A stretch of 64,000 bases of DNA from Lepus europaeus (lineage: Eukaryota > Chordata > Mammalia > Lagomorpha > Leporidae). Both the position numbers and the translations under genes were made by a program. Positions within the stretch are counted from its first letter, which is position 1. The number at the start of each line of letters is the position of its first letter. The notes under the pieces are model-generated. The model did not search any database and was not told the DNA's origin. It saw only the letters and a list, made by a program, of their open reading frames with translations. Below are positions 35,694 to 48,640 of the stretch, piece after piece. The stretch is from assembly GCF_033115175.1 (NCBI RefSeq), contig NC_084843.1, forward strand, positions 52,926,474-52,990,473, read 5' to 3'.

Positions 35694-38392
35694 GCTACCA
35701 GGCACTTCACTTTTTTCACTATAAAAATCTTATTTCTCTTTTATCTACCTCCACCACTACCAAATCTAACTGGAGTCCCAAATCCTACAACCAGAAGTAC
35801 TAGAAGACTGGTGCTATGTAAGCCTATTATCCCCACCAACAGTACTTCTTGCTATACCAACATAATTTTAACATGCTAAAATAGTCACCTGCTAAAATGT
35901 GAAAATTCCATAACCAGTAAGAGGTACCAAAAACAAAGTTTCTTCACAGAAAAAAAATCAACATTGCAGCATGATGTGTGCTTTGTGAATTAAATAATTA
36001 GAAGTTAGATACCAAAGTGTCAAAATAAAAATAGCAACCTCTGTCAGGCTTCCTACATTCCTTATGATAGACTAAGCTATGCAATCTAGATGGGGTTTTG
36101 GCTAAATGGAAAACTCATTTCCACTCATCCCGTTCATTTAGGCAGAAAATTCTCTCTGCTTCATTTTTACAGTAAGAAAACTGCACCATTGTCTAGAGTT
36201 CATTTGTACATTTAAAAATCAAACTTGTCAAATAGAGATTTGTGGAATATCCTTAGCTTCAGTTATAGTGCATAGCTCCGGGCTTCTTTCCCTGCAGGGT
36301 AGATGTCTGTGTGGGACAAAACACTGCTGACCAAATGGTGGGGAGAGTCCACAAAGGAGGGGACGCTCTTGTGGGAAAGTTGGAGCAGTATTATCCAAAG
36401 GATGGACAGAATTCCATTAAGTAAACCAAAATCAATGCCTCTGTGGGCTACACAAATGCACATGTTTCCAAACAGAAGGCCACCTGACTGTTGTATAGAT
36501 GCACAAGGCAAGAAGATACAGGCTGGGCCTTGGACCCTCTCCAGTCTCCTTCCCATAAGCTTTCTCCCAATTCTTGCATGGATACTTCCATCAATCTGTA
36601 CAACCCCAGAAAAGCTTTTTCTAGCACATTTTGCTTAGTGTGGACTTGTAGGTATTTTGTGAGCCCCAGCCTGTCTTTGTATTGGTGCAGATCCCCATCA
36701 CCTGTGGCTCTTCTCACTCTCGCCCTTGTGTGTCCTGTCTTGGAGTTCAGTATAATCTCCCCACCAGCAGGGAGTGTATCTCCTACAACTTTCCCACAGA
36801 AAGCAGCGCAGTACCTCTATAGCATCACTGCCTAGTGAAAGCTGAGGAATGACTTTGCAAATTACATTCCTGTAAGGCTTATGCCTGGAATACAGGGGAC
36901 CTTGCTTGAGAATTGGAGTCTGAGGAACATTGAAATGTGATGGGAGGAGACAAAAGAAGTGAACATATTAGGCTCAGGAGGTAGAGGTGAGGAATAACTG
37001 CCATTCCCCTTGGAGAGGATGAGGAAGATCCTCTGGATCAGATGGCAACATTGAAGGGCTGGGCAGCAGGGAGCAAGCACGGAGGGAACCCAGGAAGGAA
37101 CCAAGACAGGAGTCAGGAGAGGGTAGTGGGGCCAACACCAAAATGAAGAGGGCTTCCAGAAGAAATGTGCCAAATGTTGAGCACAGAGGGAGATGAAGCA
37201 AGCGTTTCTGGGCATGTGTGTAAGGAAGGTGAGTACTGAGATAAAGGAAGTAAGATGGGGGGAGGGATCCCCAGTTTGCAGCATAAATCAGTCTATTTGT
37301 TAGACACTGAAGAACTATTAGGCAGTTTCCTTCAAAGTGCATTTGTGTCCCAGATGCCATCCCAGGGTGGTCTCTTCACAAAGCACACCCTACTCTGATG
37401 CTGCATGGTAACTGGAACCTGAGTTTCTAAGGTCTCCTGGTGATTTATGTGTTCGTTTCCATGACGATACTTTTTGGCACATCACCTAACTTTTCTTTAA
37501 GGGTAAGGACCAATTAGATAATTCCCCCTATTTCCAATGTCTCTTGGGAAATCAAAGATGTCACAGCTTCGCTCTCTTCTACCCACTGGGCCCTTCCAGG
37601 AGCAGCCCTCCCAACCGCTGGGAGGGACCCATGAGAGGGCCTGGCTTCCTTGGAGGAAGCAAAAGCACCAGCAGAAGACATGAAATGGAGGCAGTCTCAT
37701 CCGAGGATGCTTTACCTGCTTCTGGCAGGGCCTGTTCCCTAGGCAGTAACACACTTGGACAAGGCTGCTCCCTCTGTCTGCATCTGCAGCCAGACTCAGA
37801 AAAGCCCCTGCGGGCCCTCACCAGGAAGGGGAAGGCCAGAGGTGACGGTGTTATCCCCAGTCACACATTCGCAGCTTCACTTCTTTCTCAGACAGTTCAT
37901 TTTTAATATCACAAACCTGATGCTCAGAAATCTTAAATAAGACATTGACCTCTCTTGTTTTTTTTTTTTTCCTTTGTAATAGCAAGAAAAAAGAGGAAGG
38001 AAATTCGGAATTCATTCCTCTCATCAGTTGGGCAAAGCACACATTAAAGTAACACCTCTGCTGCAGATTCTCTTCCCTCCTCTGCAGTATTGTCCTTAAG
38101 CATGCTCACCAATTATAGACAATCTCTTCTAGGAGTGTGTTCCAGAGTGCATCCTGGAAAAGGACAAAAGGAGAAAGCCACACGGTAACTAATGACCATG
38201 AAGATACACATGGTATCATGCTGGGATCTGTTCAAAGTATGTTAGTTAGACGTAGTCTTTGTCCTCAGGAAATGTACATGCCAACACAGGAATTTAGTTC
38301 CCAGTGGTGAGGAAATGGTCAGGGAGTACCATTTTGACCTCCCACACCTTCCTGAGCTCTAGGACTCCCATCACTTCACCTCTTATAGGTTT
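35694..38392. other. Unassigned intergenic DNA
   Basis: 2.7 kb with no repeat recognised. Chance frames of 110-140 codons occur on both strands at 36,263-37,360. They overlap one another, show no family resemblance and have no conserved start context, so no gene is called. Confidence 0.4.
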
Positions 38393-38410
38393 TGGTGACC
38401 ATATTTTTCT

Positions 38411-38731
38411 TTTCTTTTCTTTTCTTTTTTAATTTGACAGGTAGAGTTATAGACAATGAGAGAGAGAGAGACAGAAAGAAAGGTCTTCCTTCCATCGGTT
38501 TACTCCCCAAATGGCCGCCACTGCACCAATCTGAAACCAGGAGCCAGGTGCCTCCTCCCAGTCTCCCACATGGATGCAGGGGCCCAAGCACTTGGGCCAT
38601 CTTCTACTGCCTTCCCAGGCCACAGCAGGGAGCTGGACTGGAAGAGGAGCAACCGGGACTAGAACCTGGTGCCCATATGGGATGCCAGTGCCGCAGGCAG
38701 AGGATTAACCAAGTGAGCCACGGCACTGACC
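38411..38731 (-). mobile_element. CSINE with perfect 18-bp target-site duplication
   Basis: Reverse C repeat with (TTTTC)n-rich tail side. Identical 18-bp flanks 'tggtgaccatatttttct' lie at 38,393-38,410 and 38,732-38,749. Perfect identity suggests a recent insertion. Confidence 0.95.
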
Positions 38732-38749
38732 TGGTGACCATATTTTTCT

Positions 38750-40064
38750 AGCCCGGTAAGATGCATGGCATGAAGCAGAAGAGAACTTACTGGGAACCAG
38801 AAAATAGTATCTGAAAGCAGGACTGGGATCACTTTCATACATCTCTATATTCCAAGAAGAAAAAGATGCTAAAGCAAATTATTTAAAGAAAAATGCTCAC
38901 ATGGTCACCAGTGTTAGTATAATATGGTTACTATTATTTATAATCAAAATGCTACCTAGATGTTAAAGCAGGTAGGAAAATCTGGATTTAAAGAAGAAAG
39001 ATAAAAACAAAATATAAATATTAGATTAAGTATGCCAAATGTGACAAGTATGAAAATTTGTCAGTCAGATATGTCAACTGCTTGCATAGTACATATAAGT
39101 CAAACTACAAAAGAGGAACTTCCTAGTCCAGCTTGAGGAAAGGAAGCTAACAAATGGTAAGGTGGATGAGAATGTTAAACCATATAGACTAAAAGTAAGA
39201 AATGGTGAGACAAACAAAGTTTTTACTTTGATGGTCAGTTTGACTTTTGAAAATAGGTTGAATTAAACCACTAGAAAGTACAAGATCAGTAACTAGTCAA
39301 GGAGTTCATAACTTTACATAGTGAGTGGTGAAGCATTGATATTAATCAGCCTTTGTGCAGGTCCTTGAAAAAGAGATGTCCATTGTTTAAACCCAACTAT
39401 GATCTGCAATGCACTTTTGGCCCCCTCATTTTAGGAAGAAGTGAGGAAATGAAGATGCAATGGACACTAGATGGGCAAAAGAAAAACAGAACCTATCCTT
39501 AAGAGTTTGGCCATGGCTTGGGTACCATGATGTAGTAATTCCATAAGGAAAGGCAACCAGACAAAAACCCAGCCTAGACAAGTGAAAACCTGTAGACAAC
39601 ATGGAAGTGCAGTGGAGGAAGCTGCTAAGGAACCACCTCCAGTACGCCAGCCATCGTACATCTACGTCCTCCCTGTGCCTTAGAAAGTTCCTTGTAATGG
39701 AGCAGTGTTACAATCATTCAGAAGTTTCATGTTTTTTTTTTTTTAATTGAATATCAGCCTGAACATATACTGATGGGAGGTTGTGAGTTCCACAAGTAGG
39801 ACCATCCACCATGGCATCCATCTGTTGATCTATATTTTAGGTATGAGATTGCCAGTTACTAACCTGTTAGCCAACAAGGGAGGAAAAGCAGGCTCTCCCC
39901 CTCCATTAGCACAGATGACAGACTCCGATACCAGATGATCTACTCAATACTTCTCCTAACTTCATTTCATTTACAGTAACTTCTCAAAATTAACATAGTA
40001 TATCCAACACAGAATAGCAAAGAAACTATATTTTTGAAAAACAACTACTATGTCATCCTTATAG
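38750..40064. other. Unassigned intergenic DNA
   Basis: AT-rich; nothing recognised. Confidence 0.4.
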
Positions 40065-40672
40065 TCTTAACTTTTTTAAATAGATTTTGTTTTTTAGAGC
40101 AGTTTTTGGTTCACAGCAAAATACAGTGTAAGGCACAGACAGTTCCCATATATACCTTGCTCCATTCATACAGTCTCCACCATTGCCAACATTCCCCACC
40201 AGAATCAGGCATTTGTTACAACTGAGGAGACTACACTGACACATCATCACCCAGATCCCACAGCTTACACTGCAGCTCACTCCTGATGGCATATGTCCTA
40301 TAGATTTGGGCAAATGCACAATGACACGTATCCACCATTATAATCTCATGCACAGTAGTTTCGCTCTCCTAAAAATCCCCTGTGCTCCGAATGACTCATC
40401 CCTCTCTCTCCCCTGACTCCTGACGACCATGGCTCTTTTTACTGTCTTTACAGTTCTGCCTTTTCCAGAGTGTCTTTAGTCAGAATCACACAGTATGTAG
40501 TTATTGTAGATTGTCTTCTTTCATTTAATAACATGGAGTTTTCTCCACGTCTTTTTGTAGCTGGATAACGCAATCCTTTTAAGTGCTGAAAAATAAATAC
40601 TCCATTGTCTCTGTGTACAAGAGTTTATCCACTCACCTACTGAAGAACACCTTGGTTCTTCTTCATTAACTT
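40065..40672 (-). mobile_element. Old mammalian L1 (L1M-type) 3' end
   Basis: The minus strand reads through a degraded ORF2 end and 3' UTR: complement of 'tttatccactcacctactga', 'ttttactgtctttacagttc', 'cacgtatccaccattataat' and 'gttacaactgaggagactac'. This is the order of ancient L1M 3' ends shared by placental mammals, unlike the three lagomorph-type L1s earlier in the window. Confidence 0.75.
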
Positions 40673-40689
40673 TAAAAAAAAAATAGGAT

Positions 40690-40925
40690 TTAGGGGGAAG
40701 CACTGTGGTAGAGCAGGTAAAGCGGCCACCTGTGACACCAGCATCCCATATGGGCAGTTTATGTCCAGATGGCTCCCTGCTAATGGCCTTGAAAAAAAAG
40801 GGAAGATGGTCCAAGTACTTGGGCACCTGCCATGCATGTATAAGGTTAAGACCCAGATGAAGCTCCTGGCTTCACTTGGTCAAGTCCCAGCCATTACAGC
40901 CATCTGGGAAATGAACCAGTGGATG

Positions 40926-40971
<46 letters not shown>

Positions 40972-41055
40972 TCGCCCCCACCTCTGTGTATGTGTGTGTA
41001 TCCCCTTTGCTCTGTAACTCTTTCAAATAAAAAATAAATATTTTTTAAAATAAAA
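40690..41055 (+). mobile_element. CSINE, diverged
   Basis: Forward C repeat with (TC)n of about 40 bases at 40,930-40,969 and a 'caaataaaaaataaatattt' tail. The head is poorly matched. Confidence 0.88.
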
Positions 41056-41098
41056 AAATAGGATTTGCAGATTCAGGAAGTACTAGAAAAACAACCCA

Positions 41099-41448
41099 GG
41101 GGCCAGCGCTGTGGTGTAGTGGGTAAAGCCGCCACCTGCAGTGCTGGCATCCCATGTGGGCGCTGGTTCAAGCCCCAGCTTCTCCACTTCCAATCCTGCT
41201 CTCTGCTATGGCCTGGGAAAGCAGTATAAGATGGCCCAAGTGCTTGGGCCCCTGCACCCACGTGGGAGACCCAGAGGAAGCTCCTGGCTCCTGGCTTTGG
41301 ATCGGCGCAGCTCCAGCCATTGTGGTCAGCTAGGGAGTGAACCAGCGGATGGAAGACCTGGTTCTCTTTCTTTCTGCCTCTCCTCTGTTTTACTCTGACT
41401 CTGACTTTCATATAACAAAATAATGAAAATTAAAAAAAAAAAAAGAAA
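41099..41448 (+). mobile_element. CSINE with perfect 13-bp target-site duplication
   Basis: Forward C repeat ('ggggccagcgctgtggtgta'). Flanks 'gaaaaacaaccca' at 41,086-41,098 and 41,449-41,461 are identical. Confidence 0.95.
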
Positions 41449-42009
41449 GAAAAACAACCCAAACACATAAACATGGCAAACCATCTCAGGCTAACCAATT
41501 AAAATTATGGTCTGAAGAATCTCTTTGGTGCTTTCCACCTCTTTCCTCGCTCCTTTTCCCACAAAAATGCTTGCTTCCCACTCACCCCAACTCTTGATGC
41601 TCAGGTAATTTTCTTCTTGGTCCTCTTCCTGAAAAACTTTGTCATAAGCAGAAAGGTGGGCATGTATTAATAACATGATAGCTTTTAACTGAAAATTGAA
41701 GTTTAAGTTTTAGTGTAAAAGAATGCTCCTCTCAGGAATATTTGTATTTTAATATAAGGAACAAACTTCTAAGAGGAGAAATTGTCAACATTATAGCAGA
41801 CCACTTGGGAAGGTCAATTAGAATCTGGGAGCAGGAGGCTTTTTTAGAATGGCTCCTGAAATCATTCTAAATCAGAACTCACCAAGGTTCTGACTATTTT
41901 GTCTCTACTAAGACATGATTTACAATACTATCTAAACATCTAAATTCAATGAACTTTGTTTTTTATATTTAAAAGTTTTTAAAGAAAAAAAATGCCAAAG
42001 TCTTATTCT

Positions 42010-42260
42010 ATATCACTGATTCTCAACCAGAGGAGATTTTATATCTCCACCCTTGGCACAGGGATATTTGGCAACATATGGAGATACTTATGGCCGCAGC
42101 AAGAGACTCAACCAACCCCAATGGTCAAGAGCATTGCACTTGAGAATCTCTTCTCAATGTGAGCTGACTGCTAGACAGTTTTTGGATGACAGAAACATCA
42201 ATGCCAGTGATATTACTGTGCCCATTCAAAGCACTAAAATGTCCTTAATTTGGAAGGATG
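42010..42260. repeat. Possible hAT-type DNA transposon relic
   Basis: 'cactgattctcaaccagagg' followed by 'ggatatttggcaacatatgg' recalls the 'tggttctcaaccgggg...ggacatttggcaatgtctgg' layout of a common non-autonomous hAT family. The family is not certain. Confidence 0.4.
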
Positions 42261-42299
42261 TGGGCTATTTTCTTAACATTGCTGGCAATTAATCCTGAC

Positions 42300-44048
42300 T
42301 CTGAATTACTTAAATGAATTTTTCAAAACAGTCAATTGAATAAAATGAAGAGGATTTATATAGTTCATGTAAGTTTTTCTATTTTGGTAGTGGAAGTTGT
42401 GATTAAAACTGGCATTTCTGAAACTCTAATTGCTAGTTATTGCATTACCAGGACAAAAAAAATATTCCAAGATCAGCCAGATGGGAAGTCGCAAGATAAG
42501 AAATTAAATGTTTAAACCAATGTTCATATTCTAATAAGAAATTTCTGTTTATACATTTAATTAATAAGTAATACATTTTTTGAATTAATCCCTCAGCCAA
42601 TATTAATTGGCTAATTTTCCAACACTGTATTTAATCACCCAAATCCGATTAGATTATTAATAAATAGAACACTAAGGACATTCTGTATATTAAGGGGGCT
42701 TTATAAATTCTAATAGGATCAGACCATTTTCTGCTATTCCCAGTGATCTTTATTGGCATACAAACTGCCTTGGAAGCTTAAAATGCACATTTTTCAGTGT
42801 ACAAGTGGATGGATACTCTGTTTTCATCTGTCTCTGTCCTTCTCTCTGCTTCATAAACAAGTAAATATTCAAAACCCACTTCCTATCAAAATGTGATGAA
42901 GTGTTTCCATTTGTATGCCCAGAATCAGAGCAACACAAACATGTTCGCGACATCCATATTTAGGGTTTTAGTAGTGACCTTCACTTTTTGGTAATTTCTG
43001 CTCCTCCACTTCTGAAAGCTCTTTCAACTGCCTTTTTCTGTATCTATTCTGCCACCCGCCTAAGAAGCAGTAGATGGATGGGAAAGACTTGAAGTGGAAA
43101 GATGTGAGGAAAAACCTAATGGTTTCTTCTGTGCTCTCTGAGACTGAAAACTGTTCCCAAATAGGAAAAGACAGGCAAACCAGGGATTTCATTTACTGAG
43201 AGGTAACTTAAGCTTCCATACACAAGAACCATTAAGGCACAAATAACAGTTCTTTTTTGAGAGTCTTGGTTTTGGTAGACTTGTAGAATTTTCTTTTATT
43301 CAAGTCTACTGAAAGCTACTGAGAAAGAACTACAAATTGAGGTACATCTTTTGCTAGTTGCTTGGGTTTGACAAATAAAGCAATCATCAAAATCATGGAG
43401 TGTGCACTGGCTTCTAAAAGACCTATTTGTCTGACATAATATGGCAGCAGGATGGCTAAGCAAATAAATGGCATTACTTAACATAATTACTTAATGTTGT
43501 ACAACCAACGTCAGATCTCATTGCTTTATCCTTTGCAAAGAGTTTGATGATAATAAAGTAGATTGTTAGTGTGAAGATATAAATTGTTCAGTAGTTCGAG
43601 TTGTTAATGACAGCAAAAGAACACAAAAGAGGAAAAATGGGCTTTAGCAGCCCAAAGTCATTGCTAATTGCCTGTGCAGTTATTATAGGCTGACCAGGGC
43701 TAATTATCTAATTAAACCAAAGCTCTGCTGCCTTACAGGAATTTCTATGCACTGTGATGCTGGTTGTCAATTACCACAGCATGTCCTGTTGAAATGTGTA
43801 GTTAACTCAAGGCATGTTTTGCTTTTCCCAACAGCAATATATGGCACTCTTGTTGCATCATAATTTATGCTTAGAAGGGAAAAAGAAGTTTTTCCATAAA
43901 AAACACTGAAAATTGTATATCCAGGAAAACACACTTGAAAATACATAAAAGAGACAACACAGACTTAAGAGAGAAGTCATTGTATGCATGTTATTGATTA
44001 TTCTCTCCATGTTCTATTTTCAAAAGTACATTTAAAAAGTGTCTTTTG
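42300..44048. promoter_or_regulatory. Candidate distal enhancer block(s)
   Basis: 1.7 kb with no recognised repeat. 42,540-42,720 and 43,380-43,880 are dense in TAAT/ATTA cores, CCAAT boxes and POU-like words, including 'gctaattatctaattaaa' and the palindrome at 42,595-42,612. No coding potential. The composition matches developmental enhancers and the block sits about 18-20 kb downstream of the EGR2 start site. Function and conservation are inferred. Confidence 0.35.
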
Positions 44049-44325
44049 TGGAGTGAGTGGGTATTTTACCTAGAGGTCAAGACACCTGTGTCCCACATGG
44101 CAGTACCTGGGTTTGATTCCCAGTTGCTGTTCGTGACTCCAGCTCTCCAGCTTCCTCCCAGGGTAGACCCTGGAGGCAGTGGTGATAGCCCAAGTAATTC
44201 AGCTCCTGCAACCATATGGGAAACCCGGATTGAGTTCTTCACTTCCCAGCCAGCTGTTGCAGGCATCTGAGTACTAAGCCAGCAGATGGGAATTCTGTCT
44301 GTCTCTGTCTCTGTCTCTCTCAAAA
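44049..44325 (+). mobile_element. Old tRNA-derived SINE (diverged CSINE relative)
   Basis: Has a 'ctgggtttgattcccagttg' B-box-like region, 'agcccaagtaattcagctcc', 'aaacccggattgagttct' and a (TCTGTC)n tail. It follows the C-repeat plan but is far diverged. Confidence 0.75.
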
Positions 44326-44465
44326 ATCATCTAAACCAAATTTTTTACCTTATACATAAGGGAACTCGTGTTCCAAGAAGTAAATCAGTTGCCCAAAATC
44401 ACATGGGATGCAGAGTTGCCAGGACCAGGAGTAACACTGATCTCCCCTGAGTACATTGTACATTA

Positions 44466-44784
44466 TTCTTTTTTTTTTTTTTTTTTTTAAGATTTATTTG
44501 AAAGGCAGAGTTACAGAGAGGCAGAGGAAGAGAGAGAGAGAGATCTTCCATTTGCTGGTTCACTCCCCAGAGGGCCACAACAGCATCAATCCAAAGCCAG
44601 GAGCTTCTTCCAGGTCTCCCATGTGGGTGCAAGGGCCTAAGAACTTGGCCATCTTCCACTGCTTTCCTAGGCCACAGCAGACATCTGGATCAGAAGTGGA
44701 GAGCCAGGACTTGAACCAGCACACATATGGGATTCCAGCACTGCAGGCAGTGGCTTTACCCACTATGCCACAGCTTCGGCCCCA
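44466..44784 (-). mobile_element. CSINE
   Basis: Reverse C repeat with T20 tract, 'aagatttatttgaaaggcag', GA-rich part, core and head 'ctatgccacagcttcggccc'. The flanking words 'cattattct' on both sides suggest a short target duplication. Confidence 0.93.
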
Positions 44785-46539
44785 AGTCCATTATTCTCCC
44801 ATGTCCATTCCTATTGCTCCACTTTGAAACTGGACTGTCATTTCTCATTTTCTCTAAAATGCCATAACAGAGAACGTATGAACACAAGGTTGTTTTTGTT
44901 TGTTTCTCTCAAAAAAAAAAAAAAAAACTCTTTATTAATGTCATTTTGCTTCCTCGAGGAAACACGTATAATACTGTCCCTATTTATGTCAACCAAATGC
45001 CCCAGCATGTATTTTAAGATGAAAACTCAAGGGAACAGGCTTTAAATAAAAGGTATTATGTTTTGTTGCCTTGTCCAATAAGAGGGACATATAATGGACT
45101 TACAGAGGGTTTTATTAATCAGAGTATTCAAACAACTAATTACATCCTGCTATATAGTCCCCAGGAGATCCGATCCAAAATAGATGGCCCATGACCATAA
45201 AGTACCATTGACTAAGCATCCTTTTGGGAGGCCATTTTCCAAGAAAGCACAGTTGCATTCTAAAGAGACTTCACTCCCCTTTATTCTGGACTATGGCATC
45301 TGCCCCTGCAGAACACAGAGCTCGGGAACGCTATCCTACCCCTTCCGCAGTCATTTTTCAGGCAGGCACCAGCACTGAACATACAGTTCTTTTCTGGAAA
45401 GTGAAGGAAGATGATTTTCCCTTTCACTGCCTCTTGAAGCTGAACATCAACTGTTTCACAACTTGTGATTCAAATCCATTAATTAAAATAAATAGAAAGT
45501 AAAAAAATCTCTCTTTCAGCTAGGAGGAAAAGGACAGATGGGGAAGCGGAGGAGGTGGAGATAGCTGATGTCTTCTTAAAGGAATAAAAGGGAGGGGGCA
45601 CGAGATGAGGGGTAGTTAATTAAGAGAGGTAAAGTGTGTTTGAATTTAGTTTACAGTTCACAACTATTTTGGGCATCATAATAAACACACTGCTTAAAGG
45701 AGAGGAGAACTCTGATATCAAACTGGTAGTGGGGAAGTTATAATCTTAAATCACCTCCCAAACTGATAATACCTGACCTCTGGCAGTGCTTCAGGCTGAG
45801 CAGAGCAAAAATTTATCTTCAGTAATAACTTGTGAAGGTCACACCTTCCCTGGCTTGACCTCCCTCTGCATGCTCCTAACCTTTACTTCTGTTCTTTCTT
45901 GCCTCCCATTGCCTGAAGTAAGACCTCGGAAAAGAGGAGGAAAACAAGAACCAGTTTTCCACCCGACTTTTACATGCTCTGGTCTACAGAATGACAGAAA
46001 ATGATGTCTCTGGTTTGTGTCACCCTAACACATCCTCTGCAATGTGCATACCCCAAATCTGACCCGAACACGAGAAACCCCTAGGCTTGGTCTACTTAAC
46101 TAGGCAGCCCATGCACCACAGTGACATGATGACAGATAACATTCAAGGTTAAACCAGAGTAGGATGGAGCTCAGTTACTTTCAAGATCTTAGTGGAAACA
46201 GACAGAGATAACCAGGTTATAGTATAATAACTTTTAGACAAATGATATATGTAAACTTAGACTTGTCTGAATTGTTCTTGTAAATGTCTCCATCCTGCAT
46301 ATGGGCTGAGAAGAAACTGGGATCTAGTGAGGTCAACGGGCTACCTGGTGACAAAGCCATGCCTCCAGTTCTAGTTTTGCAACTACTTACTTTTTCCCAT
46401 AACTTGACATTCATTCCTGATAACGGCTAAGCAATATATGCTGGCAATTTTTACTGAAAGCAAAGCCACAATATGAATCCAAAGTATTTCAAATATAATT
46501 AAGTATAAGTTAGTTTAAAATAAGAAATATTTTTATCAA
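44785..46539. other. Unassigned intergenic DNA
   Basis: 1.75 kb, no repeat recognised beyond an A17 run near 44,911, and no credible gene. Confidence 0.4.
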
Positions 46540-46853
46540 TTTTTTTTTTAATTTTTTGACAGGCAGAGTGGACAGCGAGAGAGAGAGAGAGACAGAGAGA
46601 AAGGTCTTCCTTTGCCATTGGTTCACCCCACAATGGCCGCTCCGATGGCGCACCGCGCTAATCTGAAGGCAGGAACCAGGTGCTTCTCCTGGTCTCCCAT
46701 GGGGTGCAGGACCCAAGCACTTGGGCCATCCTCCACTGCCTTCCCGGGCCACAGCAGAGAGCTGGCCTGGAAGAGGGGCAACCGGGACGGAATCCGGCGC
46801 TCTGTGCCGGCGCCGCAGGCGGAGGATTAGTCTATTGAGCCACGGCACCGGCC
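46540..46853 (-). mobile_element. CSINE
   Basis: Reverse C repeat, slightly shortened in the GC-rich middle, with head 'gtctattgagccacggcacc'. Confidence 0.92.
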
Positions 46854-47399
46854 CAAACACATGTACTCTTTCAACTGGGTCCCAGTGTGACCAAAAGAGA
46901 TGGACAAAATGAATTCTGAAAAAGGTATAAACATCAAAGATGATTTATCTTGTGAATTAAGGAAAACTAAGTCATCATAAAGTGGAGGAAAGAAGGATGA
47001 CAAGTAAAGATACATGTCTAGCTCCCAAACAAAGACGAGATCATACACACGAGCAGTGGCATTAAACTGATACAGGCTAGGGGCTCTTCCAGTCCCAAGG
47101 AAGAAAAATCTCAGCTTCATGCTTCTGTGTGCTTCCCTCATGCCTAAATTTAATAGATGTGGGCAGAAGCTGGGATTTAAGCCTTACTAGTCTTACCTCT
47201 AACCACAGAACTGTCAACTCATGAAAGAGAAAATGTGGAGAGAATTTAACTCTGAAGCAGACTGCCAAAGCAACAGTTCAGCAGCAAGTCCTATCGGCTG
47301 CACCTGCAAGATTCCCAACCTTGACACTGATTTTCTACTTTCCTCTGCAACACTGCCTCCACTCCGGGTTTCCCCACTATCACACTTGTGCCACCACCA

Positions 47400-47880
47400 A
47401 CCTCTAAAAGATGTAAAACAGGTCAAGTTACTCCTCTACCCAAAAGTTTCTCACTGCACTAATAATGTAATAATAAAACCCAACTCCCTACCACAGCCTA
47501 CAACCTCCTGGAAAACCCTCCTATGGTCTATTTAGCCGACATAATCTGGCCCTTGCCCTGCCTCTCCAACTTCTTCCCCTCCAGCATACCTGAAACACCA
47601 TGTAGTCTAATCCCACAGATCTGCATCCTTTTCCCCATTAGTACCAAGTTCCTCCCTACCTGGTCAAAGTCATGGTATTTGATGCACTGTTTAACAAACT
47701 TAGAGCTGTTTCCTGACCTCGGAATGCTCTGACCACAGATTTTCCCGCAGCCAATTCCTTAATATTCAACTGCTACTCTGCTCACTCCTGACAACCTGAT
47801 TCGAAGTAATGTATCACACACACATATCATACTGCCCAATTACCCTGTTTCATTGTCTCCATAAATTATCTCTGCAATCT
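47400..47880 (+). repeat. L2 LINE relic
   Basis: 'cccaactccctaccacagcc', 'tcctatggtctatttagcc', 'ctgacctcggaatgctctga' and 'caattccttaatattcaact' keep the order of the L2 3' region. Confidence 0.55.
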
Positions 47881-47904
47881 TGCTGCTCAATTATTCATAC
47901 TGTT

Positions 47905-48262
47905 TAACAACATGTCTTTTGTTGCTCCAACACAATACCTGAGACTGGGTAATATATAAAGAACAGATGTATTCCTTACAGTTATGGAATCTAGGGAGCC
48001 CACGAACACAGTCCCAGTACCCAGCCTTCTCGCTGCTTCCTAATGTGGCAGAGGGTATCATGTGGGAAGGCAGAAGGGGCAAGTCAACGCAGGTGTCCTT
48101 TCTTCTTACAAAGTCACTAACCCTTCAGGGGGGGCTTCCCCACCTTGATAACCTCAACTAACCCTAATGACTCCTAAGGGCCCCTTCTCTGAATACCTTC
48201 AATATATGAATTTGGGGATTAGGTTTCTGACATGAACTTTTGGGGTACAAAGTCAAATCACA
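47905..48262 (-). mobile_element. Solitary MaLR-type LTR (MLT1-like)
   Basis: 'aacacaatacctgagactgg' followed by 'cagttatggaatctagggag' and a GAC/GAA-rich end is the reverse of a MaLR LTR, in the same orientation as the one at 32,050. No internal region is present. A short L2-like scrap follows at about 48,320-48,400. Confidence 0.65.
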
Positions 48263-48640
48263 GCATACCTTCCTCCCAAGCATACACACATATTTGCAGG
48301 TAAACTGCTTGTGTATTCACACCTTGTTCCTTACGGTGTCCCTAAAGCCTAGAACAATACTTGGCATCCAGTGGATACTTACTATTTATCAAGTGATGGG
48401 TTCCATCTACCCCAGCTTTTCCCAAGCCTTGTTTCTGCCATGTATTTTCCTAGTGCTTGTTCATTCTCACTTCTTCTTTCTTGTCTGTCCGCTTTTCTAA
48501 ATTTCTTTTGGTCTTCACTGTGCTTACTGCCACACTGAGGAATACAGAATAAAGAGCATTTAAAGGAAGGATGTTAATACTAACAGAAACCCAGTGCTAC
48601 TGTCAGCAAGGCAAGAGGCTCTTAAGCAAAAATCCCTGGG

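Noticed and set aside
36763-36780. CTCF site at 'cccaccagcagggagtg'
   Set aside because: Two mismatches at key positions of the consensus; weaker than the candidate at 25,141.
36263-37360. Several 85-140 codon frames on both strands
   Set aside because: They overlap each other, have no family resemblance and no shared codon pattern; chance frames in moderately GC-rich DNA.
40930-40969. Free-standing (TC)n microsatellite
   Set aside because: It is the expanded pyrimidine segment internal to a CSINE, as at 17,168-17,208.
32050-48262. A single provirus bounded by the two MaLR-type LTRs
   Set aside because: The LTRs are about 15.5 kb apart, not alike enough to be a pair, and no internal retroviral coding sequence lies between them.
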